A stretch of DNA of 64,000 nucleotides, from contig BROE01000023.1 of NCBI GenBank assembly GCA_036571765.1, positions 1,256,950 through 1,320,949 of the forward strand. Direction: 5' to 3'. The translations under genes were made by a program, and so were the position numbers. Source of the DNA: Plecoglossus altivelis. Lineage: Eukaryota; Chordata; Actinopteri; Osmeriformes; Plecoglossidae. This document shows, in pieces, positions 13,390 through 27,300 of this stretch (its first letter is position 1; every line of letters begins with the position of its first letter). The notes below the pieces were generated by a model. That model worked only from the letters and a program-made list of their open reading frames with translations. It ran no database searches and was not told the origin of the DNA.

Positions 13390-14044
13390 ATTAATGGGGA
13401 CATGGAACGTTGCTTTCTATACATGTCATTTTGTGTTCTAAAAAGTTTACACCTGTCATATGTGTAATCAATTGATCAATTGTTTATTTGTAATCATACA
13501 TTGACAGTAAACACTCTCTATAGGAGGGTTTCCTTAACATGGAAACTTTAGATTAGTGTACTCATGGAATTTGAAGATAATTCATTAAGAAGCCATTTCA
13601 GTTCTGGCACAGTATTCTAAACAATAGGTTATTTTGTGCATCTGTCATTACAAAACTATGTGTGAACTTGAGTGACTGCCACTCTGTGTGTGTGCGTGCG
13701 TGTGTGCACTTAAATGTGTCTTTCTCATCCTTTCATGAGGCCCATTCTCATTTCCACTGCCACCATCTGGCTGTGGTGATAGAGCCGTTCATACGGGGCA
13801 CACCACGTTCGCTACCGACGCTAAAGGCCCTCTCTGCTCTCCTCACAACTGTGGAAGAGGAGGCCTGCAGGGGCCACAAAGAGACCTGCGAGGAGCCCAG
13901 AGGGTATAATTACGGCATTTTAGGATTCCAGGAGCTGTTTTTTTTACATTATAAATTATACAATGGAAAGTCGTCATTCTATTCAAGTCATTTTTCCTCT
14001 TAAAGAGAAAATTAAATTGATTTCCATATCTCTGTCGTGGGGTT

Positions 14045-14046
<2 letters not shown>

Positions 14047-14083
<37 letters not shown>
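14047..14083. repeat. (GT)n microsatellite
   Basis: About 37 bp of GT repeat, continuing into a GCGTGC-type interrupted tail to about 14104. Confidence 0.95.
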
Positions 14084-14087
<4 letters not shown>

Positions 14088-15440
14088 TGCGTGCGTGTGC
14101 GTGTATATGTGAGTCTGTGTGTGAACGTTGGACGAAGGCCATGGGTGCGATTAAGAGTGCAATAATCTGTATCTGTTCACATGTGGCTTGCGTGATGTAC
14201 TTCAATCCTGCTGTTTGATTTAGCAAATTCATGCTTTCTGATTAGATGGACGGTGTGTAAGCAGACCAATGCCACTTGGCCCTCAAGCAGAGGACATTAG
14301 TGTCTGAACACCTCAAACATTTCAGGTAGGGAAACAACACACACACACACGCACCAACCACAGACCTAAATACAATTGGTGAAGATGTGAACCGTTGATT
14401 AAACCTGTGGTAAGCTGTTTCAGGAAACACAGTAAAGTGAGAGATTACTCGGCAAATGTTCAAAACATGGTGAAAGACTTGCACTCACAATGTCCACAGG
14501 TGGAGACCTTGTCCTCAGAAAACATTGGTTTAAAGCCATTCCGGCTTGGACCTATTTTGTGACAGCACAGCCAATACAGTGAGGTGAAGACTGCACAAAA
14601 GGAAACACTGTACGTAGTCCTACCTTTTTTGATGGATCGCATGAGGAAAACGCGATTTGAAAAAGACTCTCAGCAAAGCTGGCAAGATGTACTGAAAGCT
14701 GAGAAAGTCTTCAAGGATAAGTCTTCAGTAAGCTCTCTTTTGAACAAGTTGAAAAGTGAAAAGGAATGAGATGTTCAAGCTAGACTGATATCATTCTTTG
14801 TGAGAAAATATCAATCTTCGGCTGTATTTACTGGTTAGGAAAAAACATCGAAAAAACTACAATCAACAACAACCAACACAGCGCTCATGCAAATTACACT
14901 TCCAGCTTATGGTAGGGGGACACCTTGCCAGCAGCCTGCAAGACTTAATAAACAACCTGTTTAGAAACAAATAGTTTGGGGTGTATTGGTTATAGAGATA
15001 TAAGCAATTTATTGTATTGTACACTTGTAAAATTGGCCACAGTGCTTAGTGTATCTATATTTAGTTCTTTTTAAATTTCAGCCCATTGAAAACTGAATCT
15101 TTCGGTCTTTTGTAGGCAGATTGATTGACAGAAGTGTTCCATTTATTTGTCACTTGCTACAACTAGTTTGACTGGAGCTAAAATGATTTTGGTCTCCACT
15201 GGGATGTCCACTATAGATCTGGATGGCAGATTGCCAGTATATATTCTATATCATGCAACTGACAGATAAAGATTTTCCTTCAAATAAAAATGAAGCAAAT
15301 AAATTTTCAATTAGATTTGATATCGTTAATGCTACCTTGCTTAAATGTGTTGGGTGTGAGTCATCAGAAAGTGCCTTCTAATGTAAAATGAGCTAAACTT
15401 TTGGCTGGCTGCTGCCAATATCTCCCTCTTTTCTCTCTCG

Positions 15441-15441
<1 letters not shown>

Positions 15442-15478
<37 letters not shown>
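15442..15478. repeat. (CA)n microsatellite
   Basis: About 36 bp of uninterrupted CA repeat. Confidence 0.95.
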
Positions 15479-15479
<1 letters not shown>

Positions 15480-16751
15480 CTCAAAAGCTTCTCTCCACAG
15501 CTTCCGGGTGTTTCCTCAGCGTGAGTGCGAAGTCCTCCTACTGGAATTTTGCCACATATGACTATGTACCATCTTGAGAAATCAGGATATCATCTCACTA
15601 GCCCCAGAGCTGGGAGAGCCCTCCACATCTTCCTCTCTGATGGAGCCGGGGATATCGTTATGTTTACCTCCTGTCATGGAGAGGGGCGGCTATCCTCCCC
15701 TCCCTCACTCTCCCTTCAAATCTTCCTGGAGCGCACAGAGCACTGCGCCATCCTTTTAATCAGCGCCACACTGTCAAGGCCAATCACAATCTTTTATAAT
15801 GACAGTATTATCAACAGCAAGAATGGAAGTGACAACAACAAAAAACTAAGCAGGACGGTTCTGCTCCTTGTTCAAACTTGTCGGCTCTGTTGTGGAACAC
15901 GTACCAGACATTGTGGAAAAGCCTTTCTTCCCATATCTGTTGTGAAGTGCTAAATAAGTGTACAGTAAGTATGTTCCTTTGCCCCAATTCAATCTTCAAG
16001 CTAACCTAGGGGGGCGATGGCTTATTGCTAACACCTCATAAGCCTCCAGTAAACAAGAATAAATCCTTTGCAAGCACATCCATATGACACCTTCAAACTG
16101 AATATGACTAGATTGTCCTCGCACCTGTGGTCTGGCAAGCAATACAGTATTTTTGATGGATCTAACCTGTTCATGTAACGCAACCCTGTACCACGAAAAC
16201 CTAGTTCAACATTATTTAGAGTTGGGATGCTGATTTGTATTCTGGTATCCAAAACCTTGATCCTTTTTCCATGTCTTGACTCCAGCCTACAGCACCACTG
16301 AGTTGGGCGACCCACAGTGTAGCAGCCCGATCCTGGGGCTCATGTCACAGTGGAGTCCCCTGCTCACAGCTTCACCAAACAGCCTGGAGATGTCGACCAA
16401 TGCTGACTTGTCAACCATCCCCAAGCAGGGAGCATGGAGCGGATCTTCAACTCAATAAGATTTTTCTGTGAATTTCCATTTGAAAAGAACTTGACTGTGG
16501 TAAATGACTTAGTAAGCTATCTTATCTCAGTAGCCATTCCCAAACTACCGCTCTTAAAATGGGCAGATAAAAGCAAATGCGGCAAAGAGGCGGTAGACGT
16601 GTCCAGCACGCAACCACAACGTAACCGCGACAACCTCTTAACCGACCACAACATAACAACTGTCAAAAAAGCCAACTAAAGCTAAGTGCAGCAGCTAGCT
16701 CAGGTACCACCCATCCATAGTCATTCACAACTGAGGCAAAATTTTACTCAC

Positions 16752-16871
16752 GGTCGCTACAGAAAGAGCCTCCATAGGACGTCATGGTGCAGTCGCAGGT
16801 GAACCCCTCCCACTGCTGGAGACACACGCCCTGATTGTAGCACGACTCCTCCGTACAGGTGGTGCTGGGTC
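16752..16871 (-). CDS. nrxn2: nrxn2 exon: EGF-C
   Basis: This 120-bp exon is phase 1 at both ends and encodes PSTTCTEESCYNQGVCLQQW, then EGFTCDCTMTSYGGSFCSD. All six EGF cysteines are present. EGF-C links LNS5 to LNS6 in alpha-neurexin and is the last alpha-specific exon, since beta-neurexins start between this exon and LNS6. The acceptor is cctgcag before GACCC and the donor is gtgagt after AGC GAC C. The exon is too short to appear as a long open frame and was found by translating the reverse strand around the splice signals. The following LNS6 exon (family motif GTTYIFGKGG) was not found in the remaining 16.7 kb, so that intron must be longer than the part seen here. Confidence 0.96.
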
Positions 16872-19800
16872 CTGCAGGGGCAAAGGTCAACAAGTTTGGT
16901 GGCAGTCAAGGAGCTAAAGATGAATTGCCATGCTAATTAGCCTGCTGAGTCATGAAGAGCAGGAACTGTATGTATTTTGGGAGATTTCGCTAATTGCTGT
17001 AAAACTAGTCCTGGCTTGGATGAGAATGAGGTCCCAGATGGAAGTTCTGGTGGATTGATTCTGTTAGGACTGGAGTAAAATCTGCCGTTGGCTGTTAACA
17101 ATCTCGTTCAATCTCATGAAAACTTTGGATTTTAGTTTTTTTAACTTTAGATTTTTTGTGTGTAACTCGAGAGAAGCCCAATACTGACTACATCTTCCCC
17201 AGGGTACAGGTATGACTCAGCAGGCTTTCCCCTTGAGAGATACTAAAGCCTGGGGAAACATGTTGGACTAGGTCGACCTTTAGTCGGTAAAATGTGATTC
17301 ACATATTTGCAACACAGAGGGGACATCCTCTGAGAACATGCAGTATATGCCCAGTGTAGTGAGGCAAGTTACTGTCAGTGATTGCTTCCATTACATTCAT
17401 TGGCTTGTATTTTACATTGATATGGAGAATTACTTTCATAATGGTGGTTCTTTTAGATGAAAATCATTTGATCAAGGCTTTTTATAAAACAAATTTAGAT
17501 TGAATGTAGCATAATTCAAGGTTAAAAACTTTTGTGATCATCAGTCAGGAGGTACACGTCTGTCAATTAAAGTTACAATTGTGTGAAACTTGGATTTAGA
17601 ACTGTAAAATTTGTATTTTTTACATTCTCACCGAACCTAGACATGGATGGCTGAAGAGATTCAATTGTCATTAGAAAAATCCACGATTGTCATTTCTCAA
17701 AGGAATTCCTTCCTACTTATCAAAACTGCTTCATAGAGCTGGATTGTCTTGAAGACGTATGGTTCGTTCCATGTCATATATCAACATTGAGACATTGGTA
17801 ACATATTGGGCACAGGGATTTAAAAAGGTGTGTTTGTGCAGATGTGTTACTAGGAAACTGTACAAGGAAACTGTAAAACAACCAATGAAATAAACTAGCT
17901 TGACAGCAGCCAGAAATGCACACCCAAAAAGTGCTGAACAAATTATTCTCTTTATAAACTCAATTAAACAAAATACAAATTGCAAGAACTTGTCTGACAC
18001 CCAACTCATTTGCTTGGCAGACAAACAAACATTTGCGCTTTTGCACTTTTTTCAAAAAAGCCCAATTAAAATTCCCAAATTGTGACAGATTCCTAAAGGC
18101 TTCCCAAGAGATAGTTTTCCCCAATTTTCTAAATGGCTATCCAAGTTAGATGTCTATATTTGATCAGTTCATGGTTTAATTGCCCACAGAAATTATTACT
18201 ATAGCAATCACTAGTTAATAAAGGAGCCCAAGATATACTAATTAAACATATTGCCTCTATTATTACTGAAGTCAATCACAATTTAATCTCCCTTTTTGCG
18301 TTTTCTGTTGTTATCGATCAACCACAGCATGATCAGGACCTGAATGAAGTGTTCAGCTTTGGTTGGAGAGGTATTTTGGTGAGTTTCAGGGGGAGTGGAT
18401 ACAAACAAATAAATAAAGCAAATGTCGAAAAATTTAAAGGGACAATATGTGCTAATCATTAATGTTAACAGTACTCAACTACTCGGTACATAACCCTTTT
18501 ACATTTTACATTGACACCTGTTTTTGATACTAACAGCTGGGGGGAGAGGGAGACATCTGGACTACATAACATCAGAATGACTTTATTTACTTTCTCTGTT
18601 CTCCGCTTTTCATCAACTATCTTTCCCTCCCATATTACCAACGTGAGTCAGCAGAGTTGGCTGCATATCTGAAGACTGAATCTACCTGCCAGTGGCAGCT
18701 ATCAGTGCATCAGAAAATAACCTGAGTCAGAGACTTTCTGGTCATCAAAATCGGAGCTTGGGCCTCAATCCTGGTTGGGTGTCAGATAGATCCCCTGCAG
18801 CAATGACCTTTAGTCTGCAGTTAACTCTGACGACCTCCTGGAGGGTATAACCAGAGGCATATACTGAAGGGAGAGATACCCGCTAGTGCTATAGAAGGGT
18901 GTGCTGTTGAGCTCAAATAAAAAAATTAAAAAAACAATATGAATAATGAGCGCTTTTTTACTTAATCACAACTGAATACATGGTATTGCATGCAATGTCA
19001 ACTGTGATGCTGACAAAACGTCATCACTTTTTAAATCAAACCTGAGCTCAACATTTGATGTATTGAAAGGTACACATTGCTACATAGAAAGAAACAAGTA
19101 TGGAAAACTTCAACCATAAAAGTTATGGTAACTATGGGTATTATCCCCCACTATGTCTTAATATGGACAATTACAAGCACTTAGTGCTACATATCTAATC
19201 GTTAGTTCTCATTATTATCAATTGGAAATCCCCTGTGATTTAATCCGATAGTTTAATGCAATTCTAATCTGTTTTCAAAGTGATATAATTGTGGCATATG
19301 ACTCGAGGCAGGTAATAAGCTGGCAAAGGTGGCGGCAGTAGCATCACTCGCTGGAACTGGAGCTGAGCTGCCGAACCAGCGCGGACCTCTGGGAAATCAA
19401 TGCCTCGCTCTCAGACGCAAGCCGCCACCCAGGCGGCAAGCTCTGTACCCACAGCCTGCAGGTGTCATAAACACAATTAACGACCCGCCACAGACGCCAA
19501 CCGGTGACGTCACAGCCCAGCAACCTCACCTGCCTGCTTGGAAGCAGTCCAAAGGAGTTCTAGGGGCTTTGCAAGATTGATGAATATTACAGGAGCAGCG
19601 CTGAAACTGGGTTGGGCCACTGACAATGGCATTAGGGCAGGGAAGAGAGAAAAATAGACCTTTTCCCCGCACAAGCTTTATGGCGCAATAGAATGGATCG
19701 ACGGCAAAGACATGGCAAGACTGTAAAATGTGCCGCTGGCAGCGAGGCTACGGATGGTTGTATTATCTATCAGAGAATAACAGGCCAGGAAAGACTTCAG

Positions 19801-20522
19801 AAACATGTACAATACAAAGGTTGTGTTCAAAATAATGGCAGCAGGCTTGAATATGATCCGAACTTGAATTTAATGGCATTTCTAAGTATCTTATGGTCAT
19901 ATGATTTGAACTGTGATCAATTCCAAACTAACATTGACTTAGTATAGTGCAATGCCAAGTAAAAACATGTGACATGGTGTTTTGCACATCTGCCACACTG
20001 CGCAAAGGTCCTGATTCAATTCCTGACACTGTTGCATTTTTGGCATCGCCAAAACAAAACATTTGGTGGCTCTCTGGGTGGAGTTCCCTCTCTCTCTCCC
20101 TGCATCAAAAATATTGCTCTCTTGTCCTGTCCCTGAGCCAAGACTTGTGCATGAGAACTTACTGTTGATCCACAGTCGCCAATAATTTGGCGGCACACTG
20201 CTTTGGCTATCATTGGAGAAAGGACGGCATGTACACAGCAGCATGTGTGTGTGTGTGTGTGTGCGCTCTCGCTATCATCAGTCCCTAAATGCGTGTGTGT
20301 GTGTGTGCTCTCTTGCTGTCATCAGTCCCTGCACGTGTGTGTGTGTCACACTATGGGGTAAATAATTGTTTTCTTCTTCTAAAACATGACTAAAATAGCA
20401 GGTGTCACTTAAGTTTCATTTTCCAATGGCAACCTTCGATGTTAGCCTGGAGTATGTACTGGCATTTCCGAGCTGGCTTGCCCAAATAATACTCTAAAAT
20501 ACAACCTTGTTAAGACACTCAC
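16872..20522 (-). other. nrxn2 intron between LNS5 end and EGF-C
   Basis: A 3,651-bp intron with GT-AG ends. It is mostly AT-rich unique-looking sequence. A slightly GC-rich patch lies around 19330-19560, and a possible degraded tRNA-like repeat around 19950-20110 is followed by two copies of a GT-rich unit at 20242-20350. No exon was found. Confidence 0.85.
20242..20350. repeat. compound GT minisatellite, two copies
   Basis: A unit made of a GT run, GCTCTC, a short variable part and ATCATCAGTCCCT (second copy GTCATCAGTCCCT) occurs twice and ends in a third GT run. It looks like a local duplication of about 50 bp. Confidence 0.8.
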
Positions 20523-20696
20523 CATCGCAGCCTCGTTCCACCTGACCCACCCTGTGGAGAGCGTCTGCGATCAGGTCGGGCAGTCTCCCGTTGAGGTCCA
20601 CAGATGCTAGGCAGCCCTGGTAGCCGTCCTTAGACGCTATCAGTTTGGGCAAGCCGCCGTACATGGTCTTGGTCACGCCACCGATGTATAGCTCCC
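20523..20696 (-). CDS. nrxn2: nrxn2 exon: end of LNS5
   Basis: This 174-bp exon encodes GELYIGGVTKTMYGGLPKLI, then ASKDGYQGCLASVDLNGRLP, then DLIADALHRVGQVERGCDG, the C-terminal strands of LNS5 with its conserved GCL motif. The acceptor is a good tttgcag before GGGAG and the donor is gtgagt after TGC GAT G. It enters in phase 1 (G from the previous exon completes GGG) and leaves in phase 1. LPDLIADALHRVGQVERGCDG matches neurexin-2; neurexin-1 has LISDALFCNGQIERGCEG. The next exon supplies the rest of the Gly codon and EGF-C. Confidence 0.97.
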
Positions 20697-23600
20697 CTGC
20701 AAAAGAAAACCGATAGACCAATGTTTATTGCGGCTGTGGCTGACATGTTTTGGACCACGTTGACATTCATTGCTAATGGAAATATGAACGTGTTGGTTTT
20801 TATATTAGAACACAGAAAAGCGACCAGGGAAGTAAATTCCAACAACAACACATAGCACATTAACATAAATTGCTAACAAAAAGGTTTGTACAAGATGGAA
20901 AATAAAGATGCAGTCACATTCACCAGACCAGAAGCAGCATCTAGTATTTGTCGTGTGAATTCGCACCCTGCACTTTCTCAAAACAACTCTTTGAGATCCT
21001 TTCCACACACAACATATTTGTATAGTGGAGACTGTTTTTATTGCATTGCCAAGAATTTAATAAATATACTATGCTCTTTTCTTTTAAATTACACCCATCT
21101 GTGTTTCAAAAGTTGAGGCAGAACTGAAAATGTCAAAAATTGAGTGTGAATAACAAAGCGCTGATGACACAAAGAAAACAAGGGATTGTGAAATAATTGA
21201 ATTTATATCAGTTGTAATTAATTAAGCTTTTGCAGCGCTTGGGGGATTGGTGCTGTGGTAAGGCAGCTAGGTCAGATCGAGGGTAAATCAATGGAGCTGA
21301 GAGCACGAAGAAACCAAGATCACCAGAAAATAAAGAACACATGTCGAGAAAAGATAAAACTATCTTGGAATGAAAACAACAAACAGAGGGATTTTGTATT
21401 CTCTTTCTCTTCCATGTCTTTCTCTCTCTCCCTCCCTCTCCCTTTCTTTGTCTCTTGCTCTCTACATCTTATCTCATTAAGAACGAGAGCTGTCCTGTTA
21501 CAAAACAAAATGGTTTGACACATTGGCACTTCAAATTGGAGGAGACAAGGACTTTCATGTTAGGAACAGCTGCTGAATCAGGTGGCGTCTCGCTAACAAC
21601 ACTAACCAGGAAAAGAAGGAACAGCAACGTGACATTTCGAAAGACATTTCAGAAGTTACATGATACTCCAGAGACTGCAGTCTTCCCCCTCCCGCCCCAA
21701 GACAGAGCTCATTATCATGAAAAATGGTGTACATCTTGCATGAAAGGATACACGGATGTCAGTTAAGTTGATCACCTATACAATCCCTTCAAACTGACTT
21801 GGTAGCTCACAATAGAAGTTTTCGAATGTATTGGCACATCTTTCAAGTATAAGTGCTTTAGTACAGTGTAATTGTGGCCAATGAATTGAAAACACCTAAT
21901 CTTCTAAGGGATCTGCATTATGCTCTTTAAACAGTATTAATATTGTATTGTGTACACATTTACTTAACAATTCAATTGTATTATTGTGTTAAATATTTGT
22001 TTAACATAGCCTTGCTGTGTAATGTTGTCATACTCAGTATACCTCAAATTGTATAAATGATACACATGCCAAATTTACATTTTCATGAACTATAATTCCA
22101 TATAACTTGGAATTAGACACATTAAGCCTGAATATATTAAGCCCACTGGGTCAAATGTGTGGGAAGTGAATTGAATAAGTTTAGCAACTGATGGTTTACT
22201 GACTTCTTCCTGAAAATAATGTGTGCTTGGCACTTCATATTTCACAGTCAGGGCTATGAGGCATTGTAATCAATACCATGAATTCATTAAGTGCCTAACT
22301 GAGTGATGCCCTGAAATTGTGGAGAAGAAGAACCCCTTGGTGGAATTATGCATTTATTCTGCTGGGGACACTCTGGAAAGTGTGAACAATGCAGTTTTGG
22401 AGAAGTTTGCGACATCTTCTGAGCTTTCTTAACTTTACTTGAGACTATGTAGAATAGAGAGAAGAATTGAATACGAAAATGTTCATACATCCGTAAAATG
22501 TGTCTTCTTTTCTGATTTTACACTCAGGCTGAAGTGTATGTACAGTATGTGTCATGTTAAATTTGCCAATATAGCCCTGCTCTTTGCTGAATAATACATT
22601 TTCGTCTATACACGTATGATTCAGTGCACATGCATTCTGAAGGGACTGAGTTTTGTTTTTGTAATATGTTTTGGGAACATGGCTTTTGCTCCTTGGCAGT
22701 TTTCTATCTAATAGAAGAAGATAAGGTGTTTTAGGGTTTGGGTTTGTCCTATAACCTCAGGGCTTTAGTTCTCCAGCAGGTATTGTAGGTATGTCTTGCA
22801 CATAAGGCTGTTTTTCTGGTAGGGAAAGTGATGAATGCAAGTGGGCTCAAAATTCTAACCAGAAGGGACCAATTATAGACACTCTGACACAGTGGGGACT
22901 TCTTCTGCATGCTCACAGTTACCGTAACAACCTCTCGGGGGCCCCTGGGCAGGGCCGCACTGCGTCAAGCCAGACAGAGGGCTTCTGGGATACGGCCCCC
23001 GGAGGATAGAAGACAGAGCACACTCAGCAAAAGGCCAGTATTCCTTCACTACAGTGTAAAAATAAACCTCAGATCAACACAACCCTCAGGGGATAACCAT
23101 GTATGAGTTTTTACTATTCCTTAAGAGATTTTAACCACTGTTCTGCTTCCCGTGGCTTTCATGGAAAACAGGTGAAACTACAACCCTTTGAATTAAGTTA
23201 ATGAAGGGGGTAGTCGTCGTTGTGTATGTTAGTGTCGGTGAACATGGCAGATGACCTTCCACTGAACATTGGGCAATGAGCCTCAGTGCTAAGGCACCAG
23301 TGGCGGCCCTCCAAAACCAGCAGGTGGATGCAGGTGGATCTCAGAAATACGTGAAACCAGGTTTCTGCCTGTGATTCCATGGAACACAGAATGCTGCTTC
23401 AGGCATTTCTTCCAGGTGGACAATTAAACAATTTAGTAGAATGTTTGTTTGTTTTAAACCGCCATTGTCTGTCTTGATATATTAACAGAGAACTAACTAT
23501 TCTTTATTGTTCCAAGTCTATTTTTAGACTTGGGTGCTGTCTTTCAGTTTGCTAGTGTTCATTTCACACAACAATCATTGATTTGCCATCCAAAAACTAA

Positions 23601-24292
23601 TCTGGCACTTTTACACGAAGGCCAATTGATAAATCGTCAAGTTAGCAGGGATAGCATTTCTGAATCTCTGGCAAGAAAATGTGTTTGATTTGAAAATTGA
23701 ATGATTAAAGAATGTTTTATGGTCAAGTCAATATTCTGGTTTGATGATGGGGACCTTATTTGTAGGCTATTCACTTCTGAAATATTTCTTACTGAAATAA
23801 GGAATGGAAAAGAGAGTATTGGCTCAGGTGTTCATTATTTATGTTAAAATAAGAGTTATGCCAAATGCTTAACATGCGCAGATAGCGTTGAAGGCACGGG
23901 ACAGATTGTTTGACACCAATGACCACATTTTCCATTAAAAATATGACTCAATAGTTGTTGAACTCTATTTAGGTAGACGGTGTTCGGCCTATTTTGATCT
24001 CCCTGAAGATACTGATGTCAATTTAAAAGAGCATGGTTGGAACTGTTCAAACATGCCCTTGCACAATACAAATGAGCAACAACAAAGGGATTTTATTTCA
24101 GTCTAGACTTCAAAATCAACCACTTACCAAACCCGAGTTTCCATTGTCTATTGTGTAACAAAAACCACAAGGTACACACACACACTGTCTACTTTCTACA
24201 GATACTCCAGATCCAACCGTCGTACACAATAGTTTTTGTTCACTTTCATGGGCTGTTACCTGTGCCCTTGAAGGGAATGCGTTGTAGAGAAA

Positions 24293-24350
24293 TGTGTGTG
24301 TGCATATGTGTGTGTGTGTGTACGCGTGTGTGTACGCGTGTGTGTGTGTG
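24293..24350. repeat. interrupted (GT)n microsatellite
   Basis: GT repeat broken by CATAT and by two TACGC interruptions. Confidence 0.9.
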
Positions 24351-27300
24351 GGAGAGAAAGAGAATGTTGTGCTTCTGCATCCTCTAAAGTTCTACAGTCA
24401 AAATATTAAAGCTATGAATAATATACTGGCCACATTATCTTCTCTACAACCTCTAAAACCCTCACAGGCTCGATTATATTGGAACCCTTTACTACAAAGT
24501 ACATTTTTATTCTATATTACCATGGGGATTTTAGGTCTGAACTGGTCTCTGAAGACCGTTTGGGACTTTTCAAAGACAGGCTAATAAGTGGGTTTTCAGG
24601 AGGGTCGTAACCTATGTAGAGGCAAACGAGGGCACCAGACAATCTCAAACAACCGCCCAAGAGAATGCACTCTCCCAGGGCAATACATGCCGCTACTGTC
24701 TCGTTGTCTGCACAAAAACTTAGATGTGTATTGCTCGCTTTCTGTTTGGACTGTTGTGAACATGCTATGAACATGATACAGTACTGTATCAGATAGACAG
24801 CGTTATTGGGGGCACTCGATTGCATTGAAATGAACTACAATGACTAATCGTTCAAACCCAACTGAACCACTATTACTCACACGGAATTTATCAATGTAAT
24901 AGACTTGTAATAGACAGGTGTCTGGCATATTAAAACTGATCAATACATTGACCAGATTAGCACTCTATTTTGTGTGTTAGTGTGTGTTTTACCAACACAA
25001 TGCTACAACCACACTCAAAATTTTAATTGCCAACATTGCTGCTACATTCACCACCATTTACGTAATGCTAGCTAGGTATGTAGATACAGTACGGATGCCT
25101 TCTATCCAATTTACACCTTAATTTTACAACTGTCAACACCCTCTTTCATTGTCTCTCTTTCCCCTATTCTTCAATACTTCCCTTAACCTGTTTAAGCAGC
25201 GCATCTCCCTTTTTCTCTATTTCTTCTCTGCCTTTAAATGTTCTTTTGTCACTCTCTCCCCTCTCTTACGCTCTCTCTCTTTGAGATGTTGTCAAAGCTT
25301 TGATTGAGAGGGGGATACCCACCTGTTAAAACACAAGTGTGTTCCCGCGACAACACTAGTCTGTCAGGGGAGACATTTACTGGGCTGACCTGTCAGTGGG
25401 AAGAGCTCGCCAATCGGACGCTGGGGATTTATGACGGATGGGGAACTCTGCCACTAGTGGGGTGTCCTAAATTAACTCCCCTCGCTTTCTCTCATCCACT
25501 CTCTTCGCATCGCCGAGTCAGACTTGTCAGCACTATGGCTTCAAAATGGCTAATGTGCTGCTCAACACTGAATTGTGGTCGAACCCTCCCACTCAGACCA
25601 CAACATTGGCAGGAGACACTTTGATTGGCTCAAAGAAAACGGCAATAACAGCTGCTTGAAAGAAAATCATAAGACCATTTTAAGAGATTGTCCTCCTTTT
25701 CAGTTGCCATAAACAGGTGCATATTAACCAATAATGGACAGCATTTTGCTACACAACAGTAAAATATTCCGAAAAAACAAACGCTGTTGCCCTGAGAAAG
25801 TTATGAAAATACTTTTGTACAAAACGTTCCTTTTCATACACTTTATTCCTTTGGTGAAAAGCATAGCAGTCAGAAGGTGATGGGAAGGAGTGTGTGTGTG
25901 ATGGGGAAGGGGAGCGGCGGGGGTGAAATAGCTAAAGCTCTGAGTAATGCCACAGTAAATTGTACTGGACGACGATTCAGGGGAAAGAATGGAAAAACAC
26001 ACTGCTCAATCGGAGCACTCAAGCAGCTTCACCTATCATTTATTCAGAGAGCACTAGCACATGGAGGGAGGGGGGAGCGAGAGAGGCGGAAAAGAGTGAA
26101 AGAATTATGGAGAGAGGGGAATATTGGAAGACATGTAAATGGAGCCTGAGGTTCAAAGAAAAAAAGGTACCATCGTGACTGATGGAGGCCATGAACAGAG
26201 ATTCCCATGATGATAGCGACGGCCGGTGGACAACAGCGATTGGGAAGCTGTGGACGTCCTGTTCAACCCTCGCCTATCCTTCGAGTGCTTCCCTTTCTTT
26301 TTCTTGTGAAGGACGACATCACAAGAGCGAAGAGTGACGACACTCCAGGATGTTTATAGGTTCTGACACAAACGTGCTAATCAAGTTATTCTGCGCGCCG
26401 TTTATTTGAGATTATTATGCAAATGCACACTCTCTCTGTTTCGGCACATCTTCATTCAATCGCATCTACTCCCACCGTTCATTTAATACTCACAATGGAA
26501 ATCAGACCAGGTGGAAACCTCAGACGTTTTATTAATGCGGATATGAAACACTCATGCATACAGACACACATATTAATAGTCTTCCTTCGGTCTCTGTCAA
26601 GCTTACTCAGCTTCCTGCTCTAGGATAGAGACGTAAAAACAGACTTCTCTCTCATGCCAGAATACCATATTAAAGTGTGCGTACGTGCCCGTATGTGTGT
26701 GTGTGCTTGGGTAGGCGTGAGTGTGTGCGTACTAGAATGCGCGCACATGTCCGTAGGAACTATCTTCCCCTGTGAATGTCTCTCAGTATGCCTCTGCCAA
26801 CTTAAATAGCCCTTAAAACATGTTAAATCTCAACACAAGGAGCACCTTTGGGAAGAGGATGATAGATAAAAAGCCACTCTCTCATCTAACACAGTGCACT
26901 TCCATATGGGGATACATTCACAGCTCACATTCAATTACTGACACTTCACTGCACCTCCTCCGGCCTCCTGCGGTGTGTGGACCACACACTCTACCGAGGG
27001 AGGAGAGAGAGGAGGGATGGAGGAAAGGTGAGGGGAGGGGAAACCTAAGGGCGGGAGCATGGAGGGGTTGGCTGGATTCCACTCACATTATGGAGCCATC
27101 GTAACATTTCCTCAGTCATAGAACAATGGGAGCACAATAATGTCTTGTGGGCCTGAGGATGTGGGTGTGTGTGGGCATGTGTGTGTGTGAATGTGTGTTT
27201 AGGATTGTGGGGCGGCATTTAAGATTTTGCCTGACTAAATGGCTAATTGGTCATTTGAAATGTTTTAACTTTTTAAGGATGGATGAGGCTGTTGGACAGT

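Larger units (their letters stand above)
1..16751 (-). other. nrxn2 intron 3' of EGF-C (incomplete)
   Basis: This stretch of at least 16.75 kb lies after the EGF-C exon in transcript order and runs off the window. I see no neurexin LNS6 exon and no recognisable beta-neurexin first exon; the expected motifs are a His-rich HHxHHFH stretch and RGGHAG before a donor. It holds the SINE at 5638-6047, the inverted-repeat element near 9075-9216, many GT, GA, TC and GAT microsatellites, and a small hairpin at 160-188. Open frames here on both strands look like chance or microsatellite translations. Confidence 0.8.

Noticed and set aside
13205..13441. Open frame with a long methionine run
   Set aside because: The run is the (GAT)23 repeat read as ATG. 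No coding support on either side.
14584..14769. 61-residue Lys-rich frame (MKTAQKETLY...) as a possible small gene
   Set aside because: No family resemblance, no splice signals that extend it, and AT-rich local composition. Kept out for lack of evidence.
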